Part shown: one piece after another, positions 25,167 to 34,402 of the stretch
How positions within the stretch are numbered: position 1 is the first letter of the stretch
How the letters are laid out: each line of letters opens with the position of its first letter
Source: Spirochaetota bacterium
Lineage (GTDB): Bacteria; Spirochaetota; Brachyspiria; Brachyspirales; JACRPF01
DNA: 64,000 nt
Assembly: GCA_016214035.1 (NCBI GenBank)
Contig: JACRPF010000020.1
Coordinates: forward strand, 194,800-258,799
Direction of reading: 5' to 3'
Made by a program: the position numbers and the translations under genes
The notes under the pieces: generated by a model
Told to the model about the DNA's origin: nothing
What the model saw: the letters and a program-made list of their open reading frames with translations, nothing else
The model's database searches: none

Positions 25167-26120
25167 ATGCATGCGATCATAGTAAAAGACAAAACTCTCG
25201 TCTGGAGTGAAGTCCCCGATCCTGTTCCCCGTGCCGATGAGATCATTGTAGAAGTTCATGCCACGGCGCTCAACCGCGCTGATCTTATGCAGCGCGACGG
25301 TGAATATCCGTCACCGCCCGGATGGCCGGAATGGATGGGACTTGAAGTCGCGGGCGTCGTGATCAAGGCGCCTTCGCAGTCACGCTGGAAAATCGGCGAC
25401 AAAGTCTGCGCGCTTCTCGGCGGCGGCGGCTACGCTGAAAAAGTCGCCGTCCCGGCATCAATGGCGCTGCCGGTGCCGGAAGGTCTCAGCATGGCGGAAG
25501 CCGCTGCAATACCTGAAGCGTTCGCCACATCGTATCTGAATCTCTGCATCGAGGGCGGCATGAAGGAGGGCGACACGATATTCATTCAGGCCGGCGCAAG
25601 CGGATTGGGCATGGCGGCGATACAGCTGGCAAAAGCGTTCGGCGGAACGGTGATGACAACGGTAAGCTCGGCGGAAAAGGCGGATTTTGTCCGGCGTCTC
25701 GGTGCCGATATCATCGTCAACCGGAAAACCGACGATCTCGGCGCGGCCATGGAAAAAAATCCGCCCGATATCGCCATGGACTGCGTTGCCGGACCGGGCC
25801 TCGGAAACTGCGTTGTAAAGATGGCACGTGGCGGCCGGTGGATAGTCATCGCAACACTCGGCGGGGCGAAAACCGAAATTGACATGAACACGTTATTCAA
25901 ACGCGGGATACGTATCATCGGCAGTACGCTCAGAAGCCGCAGTTCCGAGATGAAAGCGGAGATACTTGCCGGTCTGGAAAAAAGATTATGGACCAGTTTT
26001 TATTCCGGCAAAATAAAACCGGTGATCTATAAAAGTCTTCCGATAACGAAAGCCGAGGATGCGCACGCCATACTTCGGGCTCAGGAGAATCTCGGGAAAG
26101 TCATACTGACCGTAAAATAG
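25167..26120 (+). CDS. NADPH:quinone-reductase-type medium-chain oxidoreductase
   Basis: 317 residues from the ATG at 25167, one base after the preceding stop; a longer version from 25131 would overlap that gene. The sequence is typical of zinc-free quinone oxidoreductases: ALNRADLMQRDGEYPSPPG near residue 34, EVAGVV, EAFATSYLNL, and the NADPH-binding FIQAGASGLGMAAIQLA. These enzymes reduce quinones or enones. In this operon it might reduce an alpha,beta-unsaturated ketone made by the dehydratase-like enzyme, which is speculation. Confidence 0.85.
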   Translation: MHAIIVKDKTLVWSEVPDPVPRADEIIVEVHATALNRADLMQRDGEYPSPPGWPEWMGLEVAGVVIKAPSQSRWKIGDKVCALLGGGGYAEKVAVPASMALPVPEGLSMAEAAAIPEAFATSYLNLCIEGGMKEGDTIFIQAGASGLGMAAIQLAKAFGGTVMTTVSSAEKADFVRRLGADIIVNRKTDDLGAAMEKNPPDIAMDCVAGPGLGNCVVKMARGGRWIVIATLGGAKTEIDMNTLFKRGIRIIGSTLRSRSSEMKAEILAGLEKRLWTSFYSGKIKPVIYKSLPITKAEDAHAILRAQENLGKVILTVK

Positions 26121-26149
26121 ATGGAAGTTATAAATAATTAAGGATCAAT

Positions 26150-26896
26150 ATGCGATTTAAAGATAACGTGGCGATCGTTACCGGAGCGGCATCAGGCATG
26201 GGACTTCTCGCGGCGGAATGTTACGCCCGGGAAGGCGCAAAGGTTGTGCTGACCGATATCAAGCGGGAAGCGGTGGAAGCCGCGGCGGAAAGCATACGCA
26301 GAACCGGCGGCGAGGCTGTCGGAATCCAGGTGGATGTGCGCGTTTTCGATCAGGTACAGAATGCGGCCGAAACAGCGCTGAAATGCTACGGACGCATCGA
26401 CATCCTGGTGAACTTTGCCGGCGGCGCCGAGGGGCGTATGCTGAAATGTTCCGCTCCGTTTCATGAGATGCCCATTGACGTGATAGACTGGGGGCTTGAT
26501 GTGAACCTCAAAGGCGCGGTCTATTTCTGCCGGGCGGTACTCGGGACTATGATGAAGCAGAAGCGCGGCGTTATCATCAATCTCGGTTCGGTCACCGGCA
26601 TCGAGGGCGGCGGACCGGGATCCGTGAATTACAGCGCGGCCAAGAGCGGACTCATCGGCCTTACCAAATCGATGGCGCTCTGCGGCGCACCGTACGGTGT
26701 ACGGTCATGCTGCGTCTCCCCCGGACCGGTACTGACTCGTACCGCAATGGCGAATATGAAGACGAGACTCGGCCGTGCGGCGGAACCGAAAGAAATAATC
26801 GACCTGATACTCTATCTGAGTTCCGATCAGGCGGCGTTCATCACCGGCACGAATTACGTGATCGACGGCGGACGCAGCTGCGGCGGCATGGATTGA
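26150..26896 (+). CDS. Short-chain dehydrogenase/reductase (first of pair)
   Basis: 248 residues of classical SDR. The cofactor motif is TGAASGMG (residues ~12-19), the NAG-type motif is NFAGGAEG, and the active-site Tyr-x3-Lys is YSAAK. The Asp after the second strand (VVLTDIK) favours NAD(H). The ATG is preceded by AAGGATCA. It is one of two adjacent SDRs that share under about half of their residues by eye, so they probably act on successive intermediates and are not a recent duplication. Confidence 0.88.
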   Translation: MRFKDNVAIVTGAASGMGLLAAECYAREGAKVVLTDIKREAVEAAAESIRRTGGEAVGIQVDVRVFDQVQNAAETALKCYGRIDILVNFAGGAEGRMLKCSAPFHEMPIDVIDWGLDVNLKGAVYFCRAVLGTMMKQKRGVIINLGSVTGIEGGGPGSVNYSAAKSGLIGLTKSMALCGAPYGVRSCCVSPGPVLTRTAMANMKTRLGRAAEPKEIIDLILYLSSDQAAFITGTNYVIDGGRSCGGMD

Positions 26897-26916
26897 GACA
26901 GGAACAGGAGGAAACG

Positions 26917-27654
26917 ATGAGATTTGAAGGTAAGACCGCGGTCGTAACCGGAGCCGGACACGGCATCGGCAGGGCAATAGCGGAACGGTTTGCCGCAGAG
27001 GGCGCGCATGTCGTTGCACTCGACATAAACAGGGCTAACCTCGAAGAGACGGCTGAAACGATACGCAAGGCAGGCGGAACGGTTTTGGAACTCGTTTTAG
27101 ACATTACGAAAGCGGACGATGTCAAAGCGGCCGTTGCAAAGACTCTGGTCGACTTCAGAAAAATCGATATTCTCATCAACTGTGCCGGCGGCGGATTTCA
27201 AACAGGAATCGATTTCAAGGATATGGCTGCGGATTCCTGGCAATGGGTATTCGATCTGAACGTCAACGGCACGTTGAACGTCACCCACGCTGTGATACCG
27301 CATATGATAGAAAAAAAGTACGGAAAGATCGTGAACTTCACTTCCATCGCTTCGAGAGTAGGGCTTCCGAAACGGGCGATCTACTCGGCGACGAAAGGGG
27401 CAATCGATGCATTCACGAAGACGCTTGCTATGGAGCTCGGGCCGTATAGTATAAACGTGAACAGCGTCGCGCCGGGAGTGATCGACTATTCGTCATCGCC
27501 GTCCCCGACCAACGGCACCTGGCTTGGACGCTCCGGCACGCCTGATGAGGTCGCATCACTCGTCGCATTTCTATCGTCGGACGAGGCGGCATTCATAACC
27601 GGCGCAGACTATCTTGTCGACGGCGGCCGCGTTCTTGGTCCCAAAGGTTTTTAA
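26917..27654 (+). CDS. Short-chain dehydrogenase/reductase (second of pair)
   Basis: 245 residues from the ATG at 26917, which has the strong GGAGG site; a much longer in-frame version would run through the preceding gene. The motifs are TGAGHGIG, NCAGGGF and the catalytic YSATK; VALDIN suggests NAD(H). A C-terminal TGADYLVDGGRVLG block closes the fold. Its order in the operon, just before the dehydroquinase-like enzyme, suggests it makes the ketone that enzyme acts on. Confidence 0.88.
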   Translation: MRFEGKTAVVTGAGHGIGRAIAERFAAEGAHVVALDINRANLEETAETIRKAGGTVLELVLDITKADDVKAAVAKTLVDFRKIDILINCAGGGFQTGIDFKDMAADSWQWVFDLNVNGTLNVTHAVIPHMIEKKYGKIVNFTSIASRVGLPKRAIYSATKGAIDAFTKTLAMELGPYSINVNSVAPGVIDYSSSPSPTNGTWLGRSGTPDEVASLVAFLSSDEAAFITGADYLVDGGRVLGPKGF

Positions 27655-27667
27655 GGAGGATTTATTC

Positions 27668-28441
27668 ATGAGACCATCGTTTTTAAAACTATCACAGCCG
27701 TATCTAGCCGCTATCGTTGTGGAAGCAACGCCGAATGCCTGCATGGCGAATATCCGCAATGCGGAACACGAGGGCGCGCAGGGTTTCATGCTTGATATGG
27801 CAACGCTTCCGCCGGAGCATCGTACACCGGCTATCCTTGAGCAGATAATTAAAAGCACGGGCCGTCCCGTCATGCCGCTCGTGTACCGGGCGGGTCATAT
27901 GCCCGCGGGTATCTTTACCGAGGAACAGCGCGCCGGGGAGATGTTCAAAGCGCTTGATGCGGGTGCCGCGGGCTGCGATGTAATGGGCGATCTGTATGAC
28001 CCGTCGCCGCGGGAACTGACACGTAATCCTGACGCCGTGCAGAAGCAGAAAAAGCTTATTGAAAAAATACACGCCATGGGCGGAGAAGTGCTCATGTCAT
28101 CGCACATGCCGGTTTCACTGACGGCGGAGGAGACACTTGAGCATATGCAGCGAATGCAGGAGCGCGGTGTTGATATCGCCAAGATCGTCGTGACGGCGGA
28201 TACCGAAGAGGAGTTTATCGAATCGCAGCGGGCGACGGTACTCCTGAAAAGGAAATTAACCGTTCCGTTCGTACACCTGTGCAACGGAAAATTCGGCCGC
28301 CTGCAGCGTTTTGTGGCGCCTCTGCTCGGTGCGTCGCTGACCTTCGGCATACGTGAATACAACGAACTGTCACTCGGAATTCAGCCGACAGTCCGTTCGG
28401 CGCGTACGGTGCTCAATGAGCTGACGTGGCATATGGATTAA
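27668..28441 (+). CDS. Divergent class I 3-dehydroquinate-dehydratase-like enzyme
   Basis: 257 residues from the ATG at 27668, which follows AAGGAGG. The fold and order of blocks match type I dehydroquinase: Arg74 in LVYRAGH, His146 in LMSSHMPVS, the Schiff-base Lys172 in DIAKIVVT, and the final LLGASLTFGIRE. The residues equivalent to Glu46, Arg48 and Glu86 of the Salmonella enzyme are not visible. Key carboxylate-binding contacts have therefore changed, and the substrate is likely not 3-dehydroquinate. A dehydratase or aldolase on a keto-sugar or cyclitol is a reasonable guess. It is last in the operon and ends 8 nt before the convergent esterase gene. Confidence 0.7.
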   Translation: MRPSFLKLSQPYLAAIVVEATPNACMANIRNAEHEGAQGFMLDMATLPPEHRTPAILEQIIKSTGRPVMPLVYRAGHMPAGIFTEEQRAGEMFKALDAGAAGCDVMGDLYDPSPRELTRNPDAVQKQKKLIEKIHAMGGEVLMSSHMPVSLTAEETLEHMQRMQERGVDIAKIVVTADTEEEFIESQRATVLLKRKLTVPFVHLCNGKFGRLQRFVAPLLGASLTFGIREYNELSLGIQPTVRSARTVLNELTWHMD

Positions 28442-28449
28442 TAAATAAA

Positions 28450-29949
28450 TTACTTCAGGTTTTCCCGGAAGAACTGCACAATCTCCTCACGGAAATCACC
28501 GCTCGCGGAATTGATGTAGAACGTATGCGGTGCGCCGTCGACAACTTTGTACTGATACCGCGCTCCGCGCTCTTTGAGAACGGCGATAAGCGCTTCGGTC
28601 TGCGCTATCGGTACGGTGGTGTCTTTCGTTCCGTGCAGGATGAAGACCGGCGCGCCGTCTTTGGTGACATGCGATATGGGCGAGAGCAGTTCGAATAACG
28701 CGGGTTCATCCTTCGCCTTCTTACCTATCCAGCCTTCACCGCAGGCGCTCGTGCTTTTTGAAAGCGGTTTGCGGATATCAGGGACACCGTACAGATTCAC
28801 CACAGCAGATATTTTCGTCGACACGCCGGGATACAGAGACGAGTCCAGCAGCGCATCAAGCTTTGCATCGTCACCGGTCCACGCCATGAGCATGGAAAGA
28901 TGTCCGCCGGCCGAGCCGCCGATAGTCCCGATATGGTCGGGATTGATATGATATTTTTCCGCGTTGGCGCGAAGAAAGCGTATGGCGGTTTTCACATCGC
29001 TTATGTTTGTGGGCCATGACGGAGCGCCTTTGCCGGAGAGAAGATAATTCACGCTCGCGGCCACGAATCCCGCGCGGGCCATCGTGTCGCATATTTGCGT
29101 CTCGCGCTTGTCATTTTTGTCGCCGCCGCTCCAGCCGCCGCCGTGTATATCGAGTACGCATGGGTAGCGGTCCGCCGTATTGCCATCCGGCATGTAGATG
29201 TCGATTTTTTCAGCGCGTCCCGGCGCAAGATAGTCGATGTTTTTCTCGACGATGATCTTGCTGAACTTCTCGAATGACGGTGCGGCCTGCGTATTCGCAA
29301 CGCCGGCGCTGCCTTCGGGGATCAGTTTCATTACCGCACGGAAACGCGCCGATGAGCCTTCGCGTACGAACTGAAGGCGCGATTCGTACCAATCCTGCTT
29401 GGTCTTCCGCCGGTCCTGCAGAAAACCCGTGAACGATCCGGTGACAAGTATATCGCCGCCTGACGCGGGAATGGCGAACGCTTTCATCTGCACATCGTTG
29501 AAAATGCTGAACTCATCGGCTTCAAGCGGAAGCGCGACGATCTTTCCGTCAACCGTCACCGCTCTGCCTTTCGCGACAGCCACCGGCATTCTGAGTGTGA
29601 GCCGTACGTCGATGATGTCATCGGTAAGTTTGTCGATGACATATGACAGTTCGATGCTGTCGGCGGTTTTTGTAACCGTCTGCGTAAACGGAAATTGCTT
29701 TTTAGACTTGGATACGGTGATCATGCCGCTCAGCGACAGGACAGGGGCGTCTTTTTTAACAGTGCCTCCATCAATCTTCACCGAGGATGCGCTCTGCATG
29801 GTGGGCACGTTACCCGTCTCGCTCACCACCATGCCGATGGTCACTTCATTGCATTTCATGTCGCCGGTGTCTGCAATGGTCATTCCGTCGGGCAATGATG
29901 CGCTCATGAGCGGTATGACAGCACAAAAAAGTAAAACCAGTTTACACAT
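28450..29949 (-). CDS. Exported alpha/beta-hydrolase esterase with an extra N-terminal domain
   Basis: 499 residues from the ATG at 29949 (GGGAGAA upstream); a longer start lies inside the neighbour. A signal peptide of about 17 residues (CKLVLLFCAVIPLMSAS) is followed by a ~230-residue beta-rich domain I do not recognise. The C-terminal half is a BD-FAE-like hydrolase with oxyanion HGGGW, nucleophile Ser346 (GGSAGG) and a late His (GAPHTFYI). Such enzymes remove acetyl or feruloyl esters from plant glycans. The gene follows the 1447-residue glycosidase by 28 nt and probably shares its transcript. Confidence 0.83.
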   Translation of the reverse strand: MCKLVLLFCAVIPLMSASLPDGMTIADTGDMKCNEVTIGMVVSETGNVPTMQSASSVKIDGGTVKKDAPVLSLSGMITVSKSKKQFPFTQTVTKTADSIELSYVIDKLTDDIIDVRLTLRMPVAVAKGRAVTVDGKIVALPLEADEFSIFNDVQMKAFAIPASGGDILVTGSFTGFLQDRRKTKQDWYESRLQFVREGSSARFRAVMKLIPEGSAGVANTQAAPSFEKFSKIIVEKNIDYLAPGRAEKIDIYMPDGNTADRYPCVLDIHGGGWSGGDKNDKRETQICDTMARAGFVAASVNYLLSGKGAPSWPTNISDVKTAIRFLRANAEKYHINPDHIGTIGGSAGGHLSMLMAWTGDDAKLDALLDSSLYPGVSTKISAVVNLYGVPDIRKPLSKSTSACGEGWIGKKAKDEPALFELLSPISHVTKDGAPVFILHGTKDTTVPIAQTEALIAVLKERGARYQYKVVDGAPHTFYINSASGDFREEIVQFFRENLK

Positions 29950-29977
29950 ATCGTTTCTCCCGTGCCAGTATACATCA

Positions 29978-32900
29978 TTATCGCTGTTCAATCCAGGCCG
30001 ATGTTCCGCCTTCCCAGGCGATATGTCCATCGGCGAATGCGCGTATCGCCACACCGACAGCCTGCATGCCGCCGGATTTCAGTGCTTTTACATCAACATA
30101 CAATCCGTCTTTGGTATCGTCGCCGACGGTAAGCTTCGTGCGATACACACCAGGTTTCTCCTCGGAAAAAGCAGCGCCACTTTTCTTCCCGAAGGGAGCC
30201 GCATGCTCGACGGGCTGCGCCGTACCGTTCACCGATGCGCCCGCCACCGGTTTTCCGTCCATGGTGAACAGACGCACCGTGACTGCGGTGGTCTTTCCCG
30301 GCGTAACGATAGCGTCGTCGATTGATGCCACACCGCGAAGACGCGGCAGGAGACGCGGCGCGGGAATTCCCGCCAGGCAGAGATTGAGCGCAAGGCGTCC
30401 GCTCCGTTCAAGTCCGCTTGCCGTATCCCGGTCATAGAGCGGCGAGGTCGTGCCGGCCACCGCAACGCGCCGGTGCAGTGACGAAAGCGCGACGATGTCG
30501 AATCCGATTACCGCATAGTTCTCCGCGCCGCGGGATACCGTCACCGCAATCGCAGCGCCGTCCGCAAGATGGGCAACGGGTGTGCCCCCTGAAAGTTCGC
30601 GTATGACAAGTGCGGCGGTATTCGCGCCCGGCTGAAACCGGTCGATGACCGCGCGGTCAACCGACCCCGCGTCGATTACGGGAATGGGCGCCTGATATTC
30701 TTTCTTGACGGCAATCGATTCGCTGATAGACCGTTCTTTGCCGGGGCTTACGCCGAGGAGCGACCGCAATGCCTCATTGGACTGGAAGCATGAAAGCGAT
30801 ATTACTATCCGCACACCGCTTGCGGCAAGACGGCGCATACCGTCAATCTCGCGTCCGCTGAGCGTACGCGGCGTATCGAGGATTACCGCGTGAAGGTTCC
30901 ACCACGCCGCTTTCCGCGCGCCGGAAGCCGTAAGCAGCTCGTCAGCGTCCAGTGTTTCGCGGGTGTCGTCACCGCCGAGTATGTGACCGCGTCCGGCGAA
31001 TTCGAACAGCAGTTTTTCATACGCATCCGCCCGCACCGCATCCGCGACGGCGAGTACGCGCACCATGGCGCCCTCGCGATCCCATAATTCCTTCACCGCG
31101 TCCGCCGATGCGGTCAGTTTCTGCACCCCGCTGTCACGCGCCGCGGCGGTCGCACCGCTCACATACACGAGGCCGCGCGCCGGAAAATGCGGATTGAGCC
31201 TGCGCTCGATGACAGGCAGCCCGTTGGCGGGAAATCCGTCCGGCACGGTGTCGATGCATCCGTCGCGTTCAAGCGCATGCACCGCGGGAGGCTGTGCGCG
31301 CCCGGTCCCGCCGATGAGAATTACATGCGCATCCACCGCGTCGGCACGGTCTGCGGTGCGCAGCGATACCGTTCTACCGAACACCGAAAGCGCATCCGCC
31401 AATTTTTTTGCCTGTACCGCGGCATCACCTGCGTGTATGATGACGATGTCGCCCGGTGTCCGCAAGAGCGGATATATTGGGCTTTGTATGGCCATGAACG
31501 CGCGGAACGGTTCTCCGCGATAGACCTTATCCACCGGCACGCGCGGTACATGATCCGCGGTGTAGCCTCCGCCGAACTGATCGTACGGCGGGCGGTCTTT
31601 CCATTCCTCGGTCTTTGTTTTCGTCGTCAGGTCCTCGGTGCGCCAGAGCAGCCAGTTAAGCGTGAACTCGCTCGAGTAGACGATGCCCGGCGTGTCCACC
31701 ATCGATTCGAAATAGCGCTGCACATAATACGCGCTTCCCCGCTCTGTAACGCCGCCGATGCCATTGCCCGCCCAGCTGTACTGCGGACCGTTCCATTCGG
31801 TTATCGCAAGCGTGCGTCCGGTCACGAGGCACCATTTCGCGTAGAGATCCAGACGCGCGCCGATCTGTTCAATGCGTCCGCCGTAGCGTCCCGTGTACTG
31901 GTTGATACCGACGATATCCTCGCCGGGCAGCACCGGTATGGGTTTCAGCGCCCCGGCCCGGACATAACTCACCGTTGCCGGAGCAAGCGTTTCGCGGGCG
32001 ACATGCGCTGAACGCTCGAGCGGCAGCCATTGCGCCTCGGGAAACGCGGCGGATAGGCTTGCACCCCACATATCGAGTTCCACCTCGTTGCCCACCTGCC
32101 AGTTGAGCACGGACGGATGCGACGAGAGCGGTGCCGCCTTGGCGAGTTGTCCGCGATACGCCTCGTATGCCTGCAGCGCATCGCCCCAGTCGCTCATCGC
32201 CTTGAACGGTCCCGCAACGGCCGCGTAGTATCCGATTCCCTCGCGACTAGCCTGTGCGTATCGTTCGTCGCTGAAGGAATAACCGTACTCACGGAGCGCA
32301 TCCACCCACATCTCGCGTACAAGCGGCGCAAGCGACGTGACCGTTTCGCCCTTCGGGAATGAAAAATGCGTGCCGAGTGCGAAGTACGGGATGCCGTTGA
32401 GACGCATCGTCCCGTCGATTGACGCGGGCTGCCACGCGTGTCTGAGGAACGGTGTTACAAATGACAATCCTGAAGTTATCGTGCGGAAACCTATCTCCCG
32501 GGAATTACTCGCGATGATTCCTGATGCGCCTGAGATGAACGCCTCCGCGCGATACAGATAGGGGAATGCCGTCGACCATACGTTCACCGCGGGGATGACG
32601 AGTGATATATTGTTGGCGGCACGGGCGGGTGCTGTATTCGAAGCGACAACAGCACCCGCATGATCGCGGATGACAGCGGTGAATACAGAACCCGGCGGGG
32701 TCTCAATGCGCCAGAACACATCGGCCGTTCCCGAACCGTCTTTCACTGAAGCAAGCACACTGAACGCCAGTGCGCCCGGAACCGGGCTGCTGTTACCCGT
32801 CATCGTACGCGCTTCAGCGCACATAAGATATCGTGACACAACGTCGTCCGATTGCGCCCGTGATCTGATATCGTTCAACCGGCCGATGTCACGCCAGAAC

Positions 32901-34321
32901 TGCAGGCGCGCAGTGTCGAGTGTACGCTCCGATTGTGCGGTCATCTTGTTTATCGCCGCGGTGATGCTGTCCGGCGGCACCAGCCGTATCCCGGTTATCA
33001 CCACGGTCCCTTCCGACGGCTTGCCGGCATCGTTCTGCAGCCGTATCACGAACGACATGACGCGGGAAAGATCAACACCGCCGCCCTGTTTCACCTTGTT
33101 CATCGGAAACCGCAGTGTCGTCCATGCGCCTTTCATGACGCGCTCGGGAATGAGGTCCATGAATGCCGCCTGCGAAGCCCCCGGCGCCTTTTCCCCGTAC
33201 AGCCTGAGGAGTACCGGCGTGTCCGCGTCGAGGAGTACGCCCTGTATCCTCATATCGACATCGACATGCACGAACGGGCGCGCATCCACGGGCCCCACCG
33301 CCGGCCCTTCGATGAACACAACCTGTTTCTTCGCATCGCTGAATTTCACCGCGGCCGTTATTCCGCGTTTTCCATCCTCCGCAAAATCCCGCGGCGTCTC
33401 CTGCTTCGGCGCAAGATAGAGCACGCCCGCATTCCACCCGGAGGCATCACGCAGCGGAATGTCGGCGGGGGGGACGGATGATCCATCCGCATGCGCGGCA
33501 AGCATATCCTCGGTGACCGGACGCGCATCGTAGTTGTCAGCCCCGCCGGGAGACGTATGCAGCACCAGCGGTTTTCCCTTCAGCCGGGACTTCTGACGCG
33601 CCGTGAAATTATCGTACGATTCGCCGCTCCTGCGGTCTGCGAGAAGTGCGGTAATCTCATCCGCGGCATCCCCGGCCCAGCGCGAGAGTGCGGCGGTTCG
33701 TTTTATTTCGGCATCGTATGCGGCCAGCACGGCGCCGATGCGTTCAAGCCGGGCTGCATTCGACGATATCGTGCGGCGATGTTCGTCCGCCTCGAATGAG
33801 TACTTCGCGCCGAGCGGATCGAGACGCACGTCATCGAGCACAATGCCGCTTCCGGCGGCGGCTCCGGAGACTACGAATTGTATCTGCACGACCTGTTCCA
33901 TCCGGAGCGCGCTTCCCTTGCGCGTATCCTGACTTCGGTAGTAGGTAAAATCCTTTGCGGTAAATTTCATGGACGACCACGTCGGCGGTGTTTTTTGCGG
34001 CGCGCTCTGCCATTCAGAACCGTCCTCCTCCATAACGCGTATGGTGAATTCGGACGCCGGTTTTTCAGCGGCACGTACGGAAAACAGCAACGACGTATTC
34101 GCGCCAGCAGCGAAACGCGGCAGATTCCATCGCGACCAGTCTTTGCCCTTTACCGACAGAAGCAGTGCGCAGCCGGAGCCGTTCGCTCCCGGGGAAATAA
34201 CGGCAGGCTTTTCGGCGCTGTTGAAATATTCCACCATATACCGCAGCTGCGGCGCCTGTGCGGAAAGCGGCTGCACCAGCAGCGCTGCGGCGCACAGAAA
34301 TGCATAGTGAATGTGTCTCAT
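29978..34321 (-). CDS. Very large secreted multi-domain glycoside hydrolase (clan GH-A type)
   Basis: 1447 residues from the ATG at 34321 (AAGGAG upstream). Signal peptide ~1-22, then two galactose-binding-like beta-sandwiches (~25-165 and ~260-480) separated by helical linkers. A TIM-barrel domain (~620-960) has probable acid/base Glu746 (GNEVELDMWG) and nucleophile Glu842 (AITEWNGPQ). A Rossmann/glutaminase-like domain of the type seen in beta-galactosidase trimerisation modules (~990-1300) precedes a C-terminal Ig-like domain (~1340-1447). The substrate is unknown; beta-galactosidase or agarase-type activity is possible. It sits between an AraC regulator and an esterase, in line with one decorated polysaccharide. 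Confidence 0.75.
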   Translation of the reverse strand: MRHIHYAFLCAAALLVQPLSAQAPQLRYMVEYFNSAEKPAVISPGANGSGCALLLSVKGKDWSRWNLPRFAAGANTSLLFSVRAAEKPASEFTIRVMEEDGSEWQSAPQKTPPTWSSMKFTAKDFTYYRSQDTRKGSALRMEQVVQIQFVVSGAAAGSGIVLDDVRLDPLGAKYSFEADEHRRTISSNAARLERIGAVLAAYDAEIKRTAALSRWAGDAADEITALLADRRSGESYDNFTARQKSRLKGKPLVLHTSPGGADNYDARPVTEDMLAAHADGSSVPPADIPLRDASGWNAGVLYLAPKQETPRDFAEDGKRGITAAVKFSDAKKQVVFIEGPAVGPVDARPFVHVDVDMRIQGVLLDADTPVLLRLYGEKAPGASQAAFMDLIPERVMKGAWTTLRFPMNKVKQGGGVDLSRVMSFVIRLQNDAGKPSEGTVVITGIRLVPPDSITAAINKMTAQSERTLDTARLQFWRDIGRLNDIRSRAQSDDVVSRYLMCAEARTMTGNSSPVPGALAFSVLASVKDGSGTADVFWRIETPPGSVFTAVIRDHAGAVVASNTAPARAANNISLVIPAVNVWSTAFPYLYRAEAFISGASGIIASNSREIGFRTITSGLSFVTPFLRHAWQPASIDGTMRLNGIPYFALGTHFSFPKGETVTSLAPLVREMWVDALREYGYSFSDERYAQASREGIGYYAAVAGPFKAMSDWGDALQAYEAYRGQLAKAAPLSSHPSVLNWQVGNEVELDMWGASLSAAFPEAQWLPLERSAHVARETLAPATVSYVRAGALKPIPVLPGEDIVGINQYTGRYGGRIEQIGARLDLYAKWCLVTGRTLAITEWNGPQYSWAGNGIGGVTERGSAYYVQRYFESMVDTPGIVYSSEFTLNWLLWRTEDLTTKTKTEEWKDRPPYDQFGGGYTADHVPRVPVDKVYRGEPFRAFMAIQSPIYPLLRTPGDIVIIHAGDAAVQAKKLADALSVFGRTVSLRTADRADAVDAHVILIGGTGRAQPPAVHALERDGCIDTVPDGFPANGLPVIERRLNPHFPARGLVYVSGATAAARDSGVQKLTASADAVKELWDREGAMVRVLAVADAVRADAYEKLLFEFAGRGHILGGDDTRETLDADELLTASGARKAAWWNLHAVILDTPRTLSGREIDGMRRLAASGVRIVISLSCFQSNEALRSLLGVSPGKERSISESIAVKKEYQAPIPVIDAGSVDRAVIDRFQPGANTAALVIRELSGGTPVAHLADGAAIAVTVSRGAENYAVIGFDIVALSSLHRRVAVAGTTSPLYDRDTASGLERSGRLALNLCLAGIPAPRLLPRLRGVASIDDAIVTPGKTTAVTVRLFTMDGKPVAGASVNGTAQPVEHAAPFGKKSGAAFSEEKPGVYRTKLTVGDDTKDGLYVDVKALKSGGMQAVGVAIRAFADGHIAWEGGTSAWIEQR

Positions 34322-34402
34322 CGGATGCTCCTTGTCTTTTCTCGCACTCAGTATACACAAAAAGAAAACAGAGACCATTGCACCGGAAAGCGGAATATTC
34401 TC

